Below, one piece after another: positions 1-8,240 of a stretch of DNA of 64,000 nt. The position numbers and the translations under genes were made by a program. Source of the stretch: Alcaligenaceae bacterium (lineage in GTDB: Bacteria > Pseudomonadota > Gammaproteobacteria > Burkholderiales > Burkholderiaceae_B); assembly GCA_013416405.1 (NCBI GenBank), contig JACCET010000003.1:1-64000 (forward strand). The letters are read 5' to 3'. The notes under the pieces were generated by a model. The model saw only the letters and a list, made by a program, of their open reading frames with translations, did no database searches and was not told the origin of the DNA. Each line of letters begins with the position of its first letter. Positions within the stretch are counted from its first letter, which is position 1.

Positions 1-121
1 AAGCTACCGACTTAAAGAGGCTGCCGCGCGCCTTGCGCGCAGCAGCACCGATGATTGATAATCTGACTGTCCTGCCTGGGGGAATTTGACCGGCCAGAAG
101 TGGGGGAGTTTGAAGTGGCCA
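1..121. mobile_element. Probable terminal repeats of an IS21-family element
   Basis: Two related 20-21 bp direct repeats lie at 77-96 and 101-121. Both begin TGGGGGA and end GGCCA (TGGGGGAATTTGACCGGCCA in the first). Multiple terminal repeats of this composition, ending in CA, are characteristic of IS21-family ends. The second repeat ends exactly where sequence matching the serine recombinase begins, so the element probably inserted into that gene. The IS body would lie to the left, outside the window. Positions 1-76 hold no supported gene, only a GC-rich imperfect hairpin near 20-50. Confidence 0.55.
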
Positions 122-1866
122 ACCGGGTTGAGGCGCGAGTGATCGACCTGGATGGTATGTACGACCCCTGCCGGCCGAACGACCGGCTATTGCTTGGCAT
201 GAAGGGCAGCATCAGCGAATTCGAGCTCAACGTACTTCGAATGCGCATGCTTGATGCGGCGCGTGCCAAGGCTCAGCGCGGCGAATTGCGTATTAGCGTG
301 CCGATTGGTTATCTCTGGCATCGTGATGTCGGCTTGGGTCTCGATCCAAACCAGCGCCTGCAAGAAGTGATACGCCTGATCTTTGCTCGCTTTCGCGAGC
401 GCGGTAGCGCGCGGCGGGCTTTCTTGGCGTTGCTGGCCGAGCAAGTCCACTTCCCGCGTCCGACCGATGGTAGGACCTTGACGCATTTTGACTGGACGCT
501 GATACGTTACCGTAACGTGATCTCGGTACTCAAGAATCCGTTCTATGCGGGGGCTTACGCTTATGGCAAGAGTGGCAAGCAAACGAGTATCGTTAATGGC
601 CGTGCACATAGGACCTACAAGCACCGCAAGCCGTTTCACGAGTGGGAAGTTCTACTCAAGGAGCACCACGAGGGTTACATCGACTGGTCAGAATTCGAGC
701 GCAATCAGAAGTTGCTTGCCGCCAACGCTTACGGTAAGGCAGGCGACACCAAATCGGGGCGCGGTGGGCGAGCTCTGTTAGCAGGGCTACTTGGATGCGC
801 GCACTGTGGACGCCGCCTGTCGGTGGCCTATACTGGACGTACACCACGACCTGTCTACCGATGCTATCGCTTTGACATGCCACCCAAGTGCATGAGCTTC
901 GGCGGCTCTCGCATAGACGCCGCGATCGGCAGAGAATTGATGCGAGTCGTGGAACCCATGGCGATAGAGGCGGCCTTACAGGCCGAGCAAATGCATATGG
1001 ATACACTGAACGAGCAGCGGCAGATTATCGAACTAGAACTACAACAAGCTCAGTACGAAGCCACTCTGGCAGAGCGGCGCTACGCCGCCTGCGACCCCGA
1101 TAACCGTTTGATCGCTGCGCAGCTGGAGAAGAATTGGGAAGCCGCATTGCGTCGTGCACAGGCCTGTCAGGCACGTCTAGAGACGACACGTACACCGGCG
1201 GAATCTATCAGCATCCCTGACTTCACAACGCTTGCCCAGGATCTGGATGCAGCCTGGAATGCTCCGGGTGTCACCATGCGCATGCGCCAGCAGTTGGTTC
1301 GCGCGCTTATCGTCGATATTATTACGGATGTGGACGAGACCACACGTGAAGTCGTTCTCACGATTCACTGGCAAGGCGGCCAGCACTCACAATTGCGGAT
1401 TCGCAAGCCTAAAACGGGTGAGCACGGATGCAGCACGTCTGACGAAGCGCTCGCAGTCATCGGTAGCATGGCAGGCCGATGGTCCGATCAGGATATCGCC
1501 GCATCGCTAAACCGGATGGGAGTGCGGACCGGCCAAAATAAGACCTGGACGGCGCATCGCGTCAGCTCCATACGGCGCGTGCGAGGCATCGATGCCTATC
1601 GATCGGCCCAGAAGAATGGGCAATGGTTGACGATGTCTGAGGCTGCAAAACTGCTTGGTGTCACCCATTACATGATTCGACGCCTGATCAACGATCGAGT
1701 ACTGCCTGCCGAACAGGTTATGCCTGACGCGCCATGGCAGATTCGTGCAAGCGATTTGCGCAGTGACGCTGTCACGGCGGCGTTGACGCGCAAACATCGC
1801 CCGTGTCGTAGCAACGTTGAAGGACAACTCCCAATGTTTATCGAGGTTTCGGAAGGAGGTGCATAA
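100..1866 (+). pseudogene. Large serine recombinase, 5'-truncated
   Basis: This is the C-terminal 588 residues of a large serine recombinase (transposon/phage-type integrase). The visible part begins in the second half of the resolvase catalytic domain (the YDP...NDRLLLGMKGSISEFEL segment). It continues through the recombinase domain, a zinc ribbon with CxxC near residues 233-236 and further Cys near 254 and 264, a coiled-coil stretch, and an unusual C-terminal excisionase-like helix-turn-helix near residues 510-540 (MSEAAKLLGV...). The N-terminal part with the catalytic serine is absent: a stop codon lies in frame at 64-66 and an IS21-like end covers the junction. The GTG at 100 lies inside that IS end, so it is not the native start. 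The stop codon directly abuts an interrupted IS66 tnpC gene. Confidence 0.85.
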
Positions 1867-1869
1867 TGA

Positions 1870-3241
1870 ACGACCCTTCGCTATAGGCCGGATCTGCCGT
1901 TCGATGTGGTTGTTATCGATGGGCACATTGCCATCATCCAGATAGTGCGTCAGCGCGCCCCAACGATTCAGGCAGTAGTCCAGCTTCTTGGCTGTCGTTG
2001 AGCCGTCCGGCACCCGCTGACGTTGGGCCAGCATCCATTCATGGAATTTGTCGGCGAGCGGCTTGGCCTCGGTCTGGCGTCGCTGCCATCGTTCCTGAGC
2101 GGTAAGCGCCTTGAGCTCACGCTCAATGGCATAAAGCTGATCGAAGTATTTGACTGCCTGCTCGGCCACTGGGCTCTTGCTCGATTCATACAGATCAAAC
2201 AAGCCCCGGCGCGCATGCGCCATGCAGCCAACCTCGGCAACACCTTGCTCGAAGCAGGCTTTATATCCACCGTAGTCGTCGCAGATCAGTTCTCCGCGCC
2301 AGTCGCCCAGGAAGGCCCGGGCATGAGCACCGCTACGCCCTTCGGTAAAGTCGTAAACGACACCCTTAAGATCTTGGAAGACGCCGGGGGCATAGGCCCA
2401 CAGATACGCACGATGGGTCTTTTTGCTCCCCGGTTGCAGTACCTGCACGGGTGTTTCGTCAGCATGCACCACTGGTTCGTTGAGGATGGCCTCGCGCAGG
2501 GCATCGACCAGCGGCTGGAAACGTACTCCGCACACACCCACCCATTCGGCAAGCGTGGAACGGGGGATTTTCACACCGGCTCGCTCTAAGATCTGTTCCT
2601 GGCGATACAGAGGCAGGTGGTCGGCGTACTTTGCTACCAGTACATGGGCCAGTAGCCCCGAGGTAGCCATTCCCTTGTCGATGACCTGTGCCGGCATGGG
2701 TGCCTGAGTTAGGATCTCGCATTGGCGGCAGGCCCACTTGCCACGAATGTGTTGTTCGACGCTGAACACCCCGGGGTGTAATCCAGCTTTTCGCTAATGT
2801 CTTCGCCGATGCGCTGCATCAGGCAGCCGCAAGCACATGTGGTGGAGTGCGGCTCATGGCGAACCTGGATGCGGGGCAGTTCCGTTGGCAAGACCTACGC
2901 TTAGGTGGGGAGGCAGGCTTCTGCGCGGGTGGCTGGCCGCCCAGATTGATCAGTTCCTGCTCGATGGCAGCGATGTCGGCATCGACCGCGTCCTCCAACA
3001 ACAACCCCTGTTCACCGCCGAGCTGTTCGCTCTTCTTGCCGAAGCGATAGCGGCGCAGCACCGCAATCTCATGCGTGAGTTTGCGGATGTGGGTTTCCTT
3101 GAAGTGGATGTCGTGAGCGTGCTTGGCCACCACCTGGCGGGTCTCATCCAACTCACCCATCAATTGCCTGGCCAAGGCCCGCAGGGCATTGGCATCAAGC
3201 TGATCGAGGTTGGGGGCAGACTTCAGAGACATGGACGCCAT
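1870..3241 (-). pseudogene. tnpC: IS66 transposase TnpC, frameshifted and 3'-truncated
   Basis: The DDE transposase of IS66 is spread over three frames. The N-terminal coiled-coil/leucine-zipper part (start at 3241, FGKKSEQL motif) runs to about 2890. The zinc-finger part (HSTTCACG, about 2890-2770) is in a second frame, and the catalytic part (HADETPVQVL and the late NNHIERQIRPIAKGR motif) is in a third. Each shift equals one lost base, and the second sits in a C4 run at 2769-2772 where five would restore the frame. The open frame runs on to 1507, but below 1870 it is only the antisense of the recombinase gene. The usual ending after the IERQIRP motif (about 50 residues) is missing. Confidence 0.88.
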
Positions 3242-3298
3242 GATGCCATGCCTGTGAGCAGCGCACTATTCGGGCTGCACCGGATTGCAAATCCGTGG

Positions 3299-3661
3299 TC
3301 ATAAGATGACGATTGACTCATATTCGCTCAAGCGTTGCCACGGCAGGCCAATGACCAGGGCACGTGCCTGTTCAGCAGAGAGCTCGATCTGCGTTTCACC
3401 GGGACGTGGCCAGTGCACACTGCCTTGATGTAGGCGGCGCACGGCTAACCAGATGCCGAAGCCGTCACACACCAGGACCTTCAGCCGTGTGCCACGGTGG
3501 TTGGCAAACACATAGGCGTGATACGGCTGAGAGGCGCCGAAGACTTCCACGACACGGGTCAACAGACGATCCATGCCGCTGCGCATGTCCACCGGATCAA
3601 CTGCCAGCCAGATCTGATCGATGCGGATCAATGCAACCACTCGCGCAGGAGCTCGGCGCAC
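3299..3661 (-). CDS. tnpB: IS66 accessory protein TnpB
   Basis: This 120-residue protein has the IS66 Orf2/TnpB signature: the VDPVDMRSGMDRL stretch, then YHAYVFANHRGTRLKVL and a W-x-RP motif. It is required with TnpA and TnpC for transposition of IS66 elements, although its precise role is not known. It is full length. The GTG at 3661 lies within the end of the native tnpA frame, so the true start may be a little further in, for example at the TTG near 3631. The neighbouring tnpA and tnpC are frameshifted, so this intact gene is probably not functional by itself. Confidence 0.85.
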   Translation of the reverse strand: MRRAPARVVALIRIDQIWLAVDPVDMRSGMDRLLTRVVEVFGASQPYHAYVFANHRGTRLKVLVCDGFGIWLAVRRLHQGSVHWPRPGETQIELSAEQARALVIGLPWQRLSEYESIVIL

Positions 3662-4049
3662 TGCGATGCGCCGCTCACCGGCCAGGATATGCTCACTGTC
3701 GTGGCGCCACGCTTGAGCTCCAGACGGATGGTCTCGTTGCTAACGGGTGACGAGCTTGGGCTCTGAAGCACGGGCAGAAACGGGGGCTGGACTGAGGCGT
3801 GGGAACCATGAGTGCGGTTACGCCTTGCCCCTGCTGATCGTCGTCACTCAAGATGTGATGTCCGTAGCGCTCGTGCTCTGTGACCCACCGATGCACGACA
3901 TTGGAGTTCATGCCGTGCTCTACCGCCAGCGATGCCAACGACACATTGCCCTGCATACATTGCGCCACCATGTCCGCCTTGAACTGTCGCGTGTATGTGC
4001 GCCTGCGTCGGCCCGAGTTAAGAGAGTCTGCACTCATTATCGTGTCCAC
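3628..4049 (-). pseudogene. tnpA: IS66 TnpA, frameshifted
   Basis: This is a TnpA-like DNA-binding protein with an N-terminal helix-turn-helix of the IS3/IS911 type (RRTYTRQFKADMV...SLASLAVEHGMNSNVVHRWV). It starts at GTG 4049. The frame is broken at a G5 run on the plus strand (3782-3786). With six bases the reading would continue in the frame encoding SNETIRLELKRGATTVSI... and end at the TGA at 3628-3630, overlapping tnpB as is usual in this family. As it stands the open frame runs out at 3693 with an unrelated tail. Confidence 0.8.
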
Positions 4050-4069
4050 TTAATTATCGTGGACACGAT
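4039..4069. repeat. Perfect 11-bp inverted repeat upstream of tnpA
   Basis: ATCGTGTCCAC at 4039-4049 is matched by GTGGACACGAT at 4059-4069 across a 9-nt spacer. The left arm overlaps the tnpA GTG start. It may be an operator for the transposase, or the fused ends of the IS66 element and the IS3 remnant next to it. Confidence 0.6.
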
Positions 4070-4112
4070 CTTCTCGTATTTGCAGAGCACTGCTCAATGT
4101 GTGTTCACCGAA

Positions 4113-4475
4113 CGCTTACCATATGCAGACCAACTTGGTGAAAGATGCTATGGCCAAGGCTTGGTTGCAACGACGCCGCCAGCTAGCGGTCCCAATATTT
4201 CATAGTGACCGAGGCGATCAGGATTGCAGCCATGAATTTCAACAAACCTTGTGCGGCTAACAAATTCGCACCCATGAGCAGAAAAGGAGACTGCTGGGAT
4301 AACCGCCCCGACCGAAAGCTTCTGAGTGCGCCTGAAAGCAGCCAGTCTGCACGGGAGATCGACACTCTACCAGGATGCAATGCGCGACGTGAAGGACCGG
4401 ATGGATTTTTATAATTACAGACGGCTTCATTCGAGCTGTCGGTATATCAGTCCTATGAATTACGAGAAAAGCTAG
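4113..4475 (+). pseudogene. IS3-family OrfB transposase remnant
   Basis: Fragments of an IS3-type OrfB integrase core can be read in shifted frames. TNLVKDAMAKAW...IFHSDRGDQ (second catalytic Asp region) lies at about 4123-4230, MSRKGDCWDN at about 4274-4303, and DVKDRMDFYNYRRLHSS...SPMNYE at about 4388-4475, ending at TAG. Several frameshifts and a stop separate them, and the N-terminal half is missing. Together with the IS66 piece this explains the otherwise gene-free 4.05-4.54 kb. Confidence 0.78.
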
Positions 4476-4541
4476 CATGCGAGTCAGAATAAAATGGCCG
4501 CAACCCTCGAGAACTAAGCGCTACAAAACTCAGGGGCAACA

Positions 4542-5159
4542 TCACCCCCCTTGCTTTCGATCCATAGCACGGACCTTAAGAGCTCGATTCTTGGTCCATA
4601 TACCACCATAAGTGACGATTGCTGTATGGATAAGCGGCTCAAGCTCTCCCTTTTCTAAATCAAACCAAGCAACCGTACGGTTCAAGCCCCCCAGAATTAG
4701 GGCGCGCGCCATGGAGACATCTAGGCCAACCTGCAGGAAGCCAGCACCAGCAGCTTCCTGCAACAAGACTCGCCAATAGTCTGAATAGCCATCACGCAAT
4801 GGCCGCAATCGCTTACCAACCTCTACTGGCATCTGGCCATGAAAGCGTATATTGGTTGCTGTATAAGCCAAATTCGTATAAATGCCGCGAAGATGCCCAT
4901 CAATTGCAGCCTCTACTTTGTCTCGACAATTTGCCTCTGCTGGCAATACTTCCACTGTGTCGCGCGTACATCGCAAAGTTTGCGTCAGACCAATACGCAA
5001 AACTTCTTCTAAGATGCGATCCTTAGAAGTGAAATGATGATAGACACTAGCAGGCTGAATACCAACGGCGTTGGCAATCTGCCGGACTCCAGTCCCAGCA
5101 TAGCCTAGTGTAGAGAACAGCTCTGCAGCTGTATCAAGAATAAGTGCGCGCGAACTCAA
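4542..5159 (-). CDS. TetR/AcrR-family transcriptional regulator
   Basis: This 205-residue repressor-type protein has an N-terminal TetR helix-turn-helix at about residues 8-50 (ILDTAAELFSTLGYAGTGVRQIANAVGI followed by SVYHHFTSKDRIL). The C-terminal ligand/dimerisation half ends in a NRTVAWFDLEKG stretch resembling regulators of acyl-CoA catabolism. It is isolated between insertion sequences. The divergent side has only a 13-codon reading frame with a strong ribosome binding site, suggesting the regulated gene was lost. GC content looks lower than in the core region, consistent with transfer. The ligand is unknown. Confidence 0.88.
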   Translation of the reverse strand: MSSRALILDTAAELFSTLGYAGTGVRQIANAVGIQPASVYHHFTSKDRILEEVLRIGLTQTLRCTRDTVEVLPAEANCRDKVEAAIDGHLRGIYTNLAYTATNIRFHGQMPVEVGKRLRPLRDGYSDYWRVLLQEAAGAGFLQVGLDVSMARALILGGLNRTVAWFDLEKGELEPLIHTAIVTYGGIWTKNRALKVRAMDRKQGG

Positions 5160-5221
5160 TTCAAGCTTATCGTCTGTTACTCTAATATTTTGAGCGTTTC
5201 GTTACATCGGAGGATCGAGAA

Positions 5222-5263
5222 ATGACACAGTCAAATCGCCGAGATAAGAGAAAGAAAATTTAG
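5222..5263 (+). other. Truncated gene start divergent from tetR
   Basis: An ATG at 5222 follows GGAGG at about 5210-5214 with good spacing and opens a frame of only 13 codons before TAG. It lies where the divergent target of the TetR gene would be expected. I read it as the 5' stub of a lost gene or a short leader. The rest of 5160-5327 shows nothing else. Confidence 0.3.
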
Positions 5264-5327
5264 ACTTCCCCTAATCAAATGCTTTCCTAGGCATAGTATG
5301 TGCCATAAAAGTATTGCTGTCCAGAAC

Positions 5328-6855
5328 TAGTCTCTTCCAATATGACATGAGTCTGAGCGAGGTCTCGTGTTTCCAACATGAGATGAGTCTGAAGCGGGGT
5401 GTGTTGAAGTCGTCGATCATGAGGCATGGTGATCGATATGCAAGAGGAACGGCTCGATAGCATCGAACGTTTGGAACAGTTTTTGGCAGGTACTGCGGGT
5501 GTCGCACCGCAGGTATCTGTTGGCGAGCCCGAGCGGCAGGCTCACGTATGGCGCGTATTAAGCCGATTAGGTTATAAGCGCCTGTCGCGCCGGGACAAGG
5601 GCGTGGTGGTGCGTTACTTGCAGCATACGAGCGGGTATTCGCGCCAGCACCTGGTGCGCCTGATTGGGCGGTTCGTAGCCAATGCGCCTTTGGGACAGCG
5701 CAAGGCACCGGTGGCGGGCTTTTACCGGCGCTACACCGAAGCGGATATCGCGTTGCTGGCCCAGACCGATACGCTGCATGACACGCCCAGTGGGCTGGCC
5801 GCCAAGCGCCTGTTTGAACGGGCCTGGCAGCTCTATGGGGATGATCGCTACGAGCGGCTGGCTGACATTTCGGTGGCTCACTTGTACAACCTTCGGGCCA
5901 CGGCGCGCTATCAAGATGTGCGGGTTCGATGGCAAGGCACACGCGCTGGCAAGGCGGTATCGATCGGCGTACGCCGTGCGCCACGGCCCGAAGGGCGCGC
6001 CGGCTTTATCCGCATCGACAGCGTGCACCAGGGCGATCAGGATGGAGCCAAGGGCGTCTACCATATCAACGCGGTCGATTGCGTGACGCAGTGGGAGGTG
6101 GTGGCCACCTGCGAGAAGATTTCCGAAGCGTATCTGCTGCCGGTACTGGCCGAAATGCTGGCCGCTTTCCCCTTTACGATACAGGGTGTACACGCCGATA
6201 ACGGCAGCGAATATATCAATCATCGGGTGGCTGGCATGCTCAATAAACTGAATGCCGAACTGACCAAGTCGCGGCCCCGACGCTCCAATGACAATGCGCT
6301 GGCCGAGACCAAGAATGGTGCGGTGGTACGCAAGTTCCTGGGCTACAGCCACATTCCTCAGCACTTTGCCGCGCAGGTCAATGCGTTCTGCCGGGATTAT
6401 CTGAATCCCTATTTGAATCTGCACCGGCCGTGCCTGTTTGCCGAGCAGCGCACTGACGCCAAGGGCAAGGACCTCAAGCGCTATCCGCAGCGCCTGGTGC
6501 AAACACCCCTGGAGAAGCTCGCCAGCCTGCGCCCCGAGATCGCCTTGCACGATTTACAGCAACAGGCCCACGACATGAGCGATAATGAGGCCGCTGAGCA
6601 GCTGCAAAAAGCCAGAGCGGCATTGTTTGAATCTATCAACCGACGACTTAACCGAGCCGCCGCCTGATTCGGGCAAAGCGCCTGTACAGATGTGTACAGC
6701 CCGGCCCAGGTCGGGTGCCCGCCTGAACGCGATGCGTGGCCCGTGGACAACGCTTGATGCGTTGACCACCGTCCATCCACAGATCGGCGGCTGCACACAT
6801 CAATACAGGCCGACAGCCACCAAGTTCAGACTCATCTACAGATTGGAATCGACTA
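5328..6855 (+). mobile_element. Complete insertion sequence with DDE transposase, about 1.53 kb
   Basis: Terminal inverted repeats bound the transposase gene. The left end 5328-5357 (TAGTC, two mismatches, TTCCAAT...ATGAGTCTGA) matches the reverse complement of 6825-6855. A second copy of the left repeat lies just inside at 5371-5393, giving a tandem left end. About 190 bp of non-coding sequence separates the transposase stop from the right repeat. No clear target-site duplication was found. The family could not be assigned with certainty (ISNCY or IS481-like). Confidence 0.75.
5426..6667 (+). CDS. DDE integrase-core transposase
   Basis: This 413-residue transposase has an rve-type catalytic core. 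The DDE triad is visible as Asp198 (RIDSVHQGD), Asp258 (VHADNGSEY) and Glu294 (ALAETKNG), with the 35-residue D-to-E spacing of retroviral-type integrases. The N-terminal ~180 residues carry helix-turn-helix-like segments for end binding (SGYSRQHLVRLIGRF). The ATG at 5426 follows GAGG at 5421. The frame is intact and the terminal repeats are present, so the copy could be active. It is similar in organisation to IS481/ISNCY transposases, with family uncertain. Confidence 0.85.
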   Translation: MVIDMQEERLDSIERLEQFLAGTAGVAPQVSVGEPERQAHVWRVLSRLGYKRLSRRDKGVVVRYLQHTSGYSRQHLVRLIGRFVANAPLGQRKAPVAGFYRRYTEADIALLAQTDTLHDTPSGLAAKRLFERAWQLYGDDRYERLADISVAHLYNLRATARYQDVRVRWQGTRAGKAVSIGVRRAPRPEGRAGFIRIDSVHQGDQDGAKGVYHINAVDCVTQWEVVATCEKISEAYLLPVLAEMLAAFPFTIQGVHADNGSEYINHRVAGMLNKLNAELTKSRPRRSNDNALAETKNGAVVRKFLGYSHIPQHFAAQVNAFCRDYLNPYLNLHRPCLFAEQRTDAKGKDLKRYPQRLVQTPLEKLASLRPEIALHDLQQQAHDMSDNEAAEQLQKARAALFESINRRLNRAAA

Positions 6856-6900
6856 CGCATGCGGGCCAGCGCGGGGGCGCTACACCTTAGGCCAGGGCAT

Positions 6901-7023
6901 TCATCCCTGTTTGTCGCGGCGACTGTCGCGCTTTACCTGGCGGATCAGCCACCAAAACAGCGAGAACGAGCAGGCCAGGCCTACAACAAAGATTCCCACC
7001 ACTATCCATTCACCGGTTGTCAT
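6901..7023 (-). CDS. Small single-span membrane protein, 40 residues
   Basis: ATG at 7021-7023 follows an AAAAGGA ribosome binding site with about 7 nt spacing, and the frame ends at TGA 6901-6903. The product has one hydrophobic span at about residues 6-27 (WIVVGIFVVGLACSFSLFWW) followed by a strongly basic tail (RQVKRDSRRDKQ), predicting N-out/C-in topology by the positive-inside rule. It starts 27 bp after the Rieske oxygenase stop codon, so it is probably co-transcribed. The family was not recognised. It might anchor or assist an electron-transfer partner, but that is inference. Confidence 0.6.
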   Translation of the reverse strand: MTTGEWIVVGIFVVGLACSFSLFWWLIRQVKRDSRRDKQG

Positions 7024-7050
7024 GACTGCATCCTTTTGGAGTCTGTTTAC

Positions 7051-8082
7051 TTATAGCGCCTGCGCACTTGCCTGTTCGGCGGCAATCAGCGCCTGCATTT
7101 TCTGACGGAAACGCAAAGGGCCGGCATCCTGTGGCAGATTCATTTTTGAGGGATTTTTGGCCATACCCTGCTGTACCGCTTCGAGCACGACGCGGTCTTC
7201 CTCGAAAGCGCCACGCACATCTTCGGCAAACTGCTTTGAAACCGCAGCATCGTCAGGACTGAAATTGCGCATCTGGAACCAGAAATACCGGGTGGTGTTT
7301 TCGTCGACGGGTGTCAGGAAATTATAGGAGTCCATCAGGAACACATCGGGATGTAAGGGTTCGGTCTCGGAGGCAGTACCCGCTGGCGTGAAGATGGCCT
7401 TGATCACCGCATGGGCGGGGACACGCACTTCGTAATGCTGCTTGCGGTCGCAATTTCCGTCAAATTTGACGAACTTAGCGTAAAAAGGCGCTACTTCCAC
7501 GTTACGCAACCAGCGCGATACCAATACCCCGTCATCATTGACCTGGGTTTGCAGGCGCTCGCCTATGAGCGAGGCGCTGCCGAACGACGTTTGATGCACC
7601 CACGACACGTGCGACGGATCAAGCAGATTGTCGGTCAGGTATAAATAATTGCAATGCACCAGCATGGCATCGCCCTGGTTCACTCCCCAGGCGGGGTCGC
7701 CCCAGTGGTCAACCTTGATGATGTCGGCCGGGTTGGCGCGAGCCGGCTCGCCCATCCAGATCCAGACCAAACCATAACGCTCAGCCACAGGATAGCTGCG
7801 CACCACGGCCGCCTTGGGCGGGCTGCCCATGCCTGGCGCATGCGTACAGGCGCCGGTGCAGTCAAACACCAGGCCGTGGTAGCCGCATTCGACCTCGTCA
7901 CCCTTTAACCTGCCCATGGACAGGGGCAGCTTGCGATGCGGACAGGCATCTTCCAGCGCCACCACGCCGCCATCAAGGGCACGATACAAGACTATGTCTT
8001 CGCCCAATATCCTGGCCGCGTGCAAATGACGACCCAGCTCATGATCAGTCGCCGCCACATACCAGGCGTTCTTCAGGAACAT
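7051..8082 (-). CDS. Rieske non-haem iron oxygenase, VanA-like alpha subunit
   Basis: This 343-residue oxygenase component has a Rieske [2Fe-2S] site at Cys47-x-His49 and Cys66-x2-His69 (ACPHRK, CGYHGL). The mononuclear iron facial triad region is Asp155-x2-His158-x4-His163 (LLDPSHVSWVH). Length and spacing match vanillate O-demethylase oxygenase (VanA) and related aromatic O-demethylases/hydroxylases, which oxidise aromatic ethers using electrons from a VanB-type reductase. No reductase gene is nearby, so the partner must be elsewhere. The substrate cannot be fixed from sequence. It diverges from the 2OG oxygenase gene. Confidence 0.85.
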   Translation of the reverse strand: MFLKNAWYVAATDHELGRHLHAARILGEDIVLYRALDGGVVALEDACPHRKLPLSMGRLKGDEVECGYHGLVFDCTGACTHAPGMGSPPKAAVVRSYPVAERYGLVWIWMGEPARANPADIIKVDHWGDPAWGVNQGDAMLVHCNYLYLTDNLLDPSHVSWVHQTSFGSASLIGERLQTQVNDDGVLVSRWLRNVEVAPFYAKFVKFDGNCDRKQHYEVRVPAHAVIKAIFTPAGTASETEPLHPDVFLMDSYNFLTPVDENTTRYFWFQMRNFSPDDAAVSKQFAEDVRGAFEEDRVVLEAVQQGMAKNPSKMNLPQDAGPLRFRQKMQALIAAEQASAQAL

Positions 8083-8240
8083 GAATACTCCTTAGCAATA
8101 CTTGATTTCACCAGCCAAATGATAGTTCATCCGTCGATTGTTTTATAATCGCGCACCCCATTTCAGCGCTGATTTCAGGTCGGCGCGCATCGGAATACTC
8201 ATAATGAAATCATTGCACCGTTTTATATTTGTGGTGCGCC

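Larger units (their letters stand above)
1870..4069 (-). mobile_element. IS66-family element, truncated and decayed
   Basis: The tnpA-tnpB-tnpC order typical of IS66 is present on the minus strand. The tnpC end is missing because homology stops at about 1870, where the recombinase gene begins. tnpA carries one frameshift and tnpC two, so the copy should be inactive. The outer end beyond tnpA is placed approximately, at the palindrome 4039-4069. No opposite terminal repeat is visible because the other end is lost. Confidence 0.85.

Noticed and set aside
1507-1869. Last part of the long minus-strand open frame continuing the IS66 transposase
   Set aside because: It is antisense to the serine recombinase gene and has no IS66 homology beyond the IERQIRPIAKGR motif.
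5567-6550. 327-codon minus-strand frame
   Set aside because: It is an antisense shadow of the DDE transposase with no recognisable domain.
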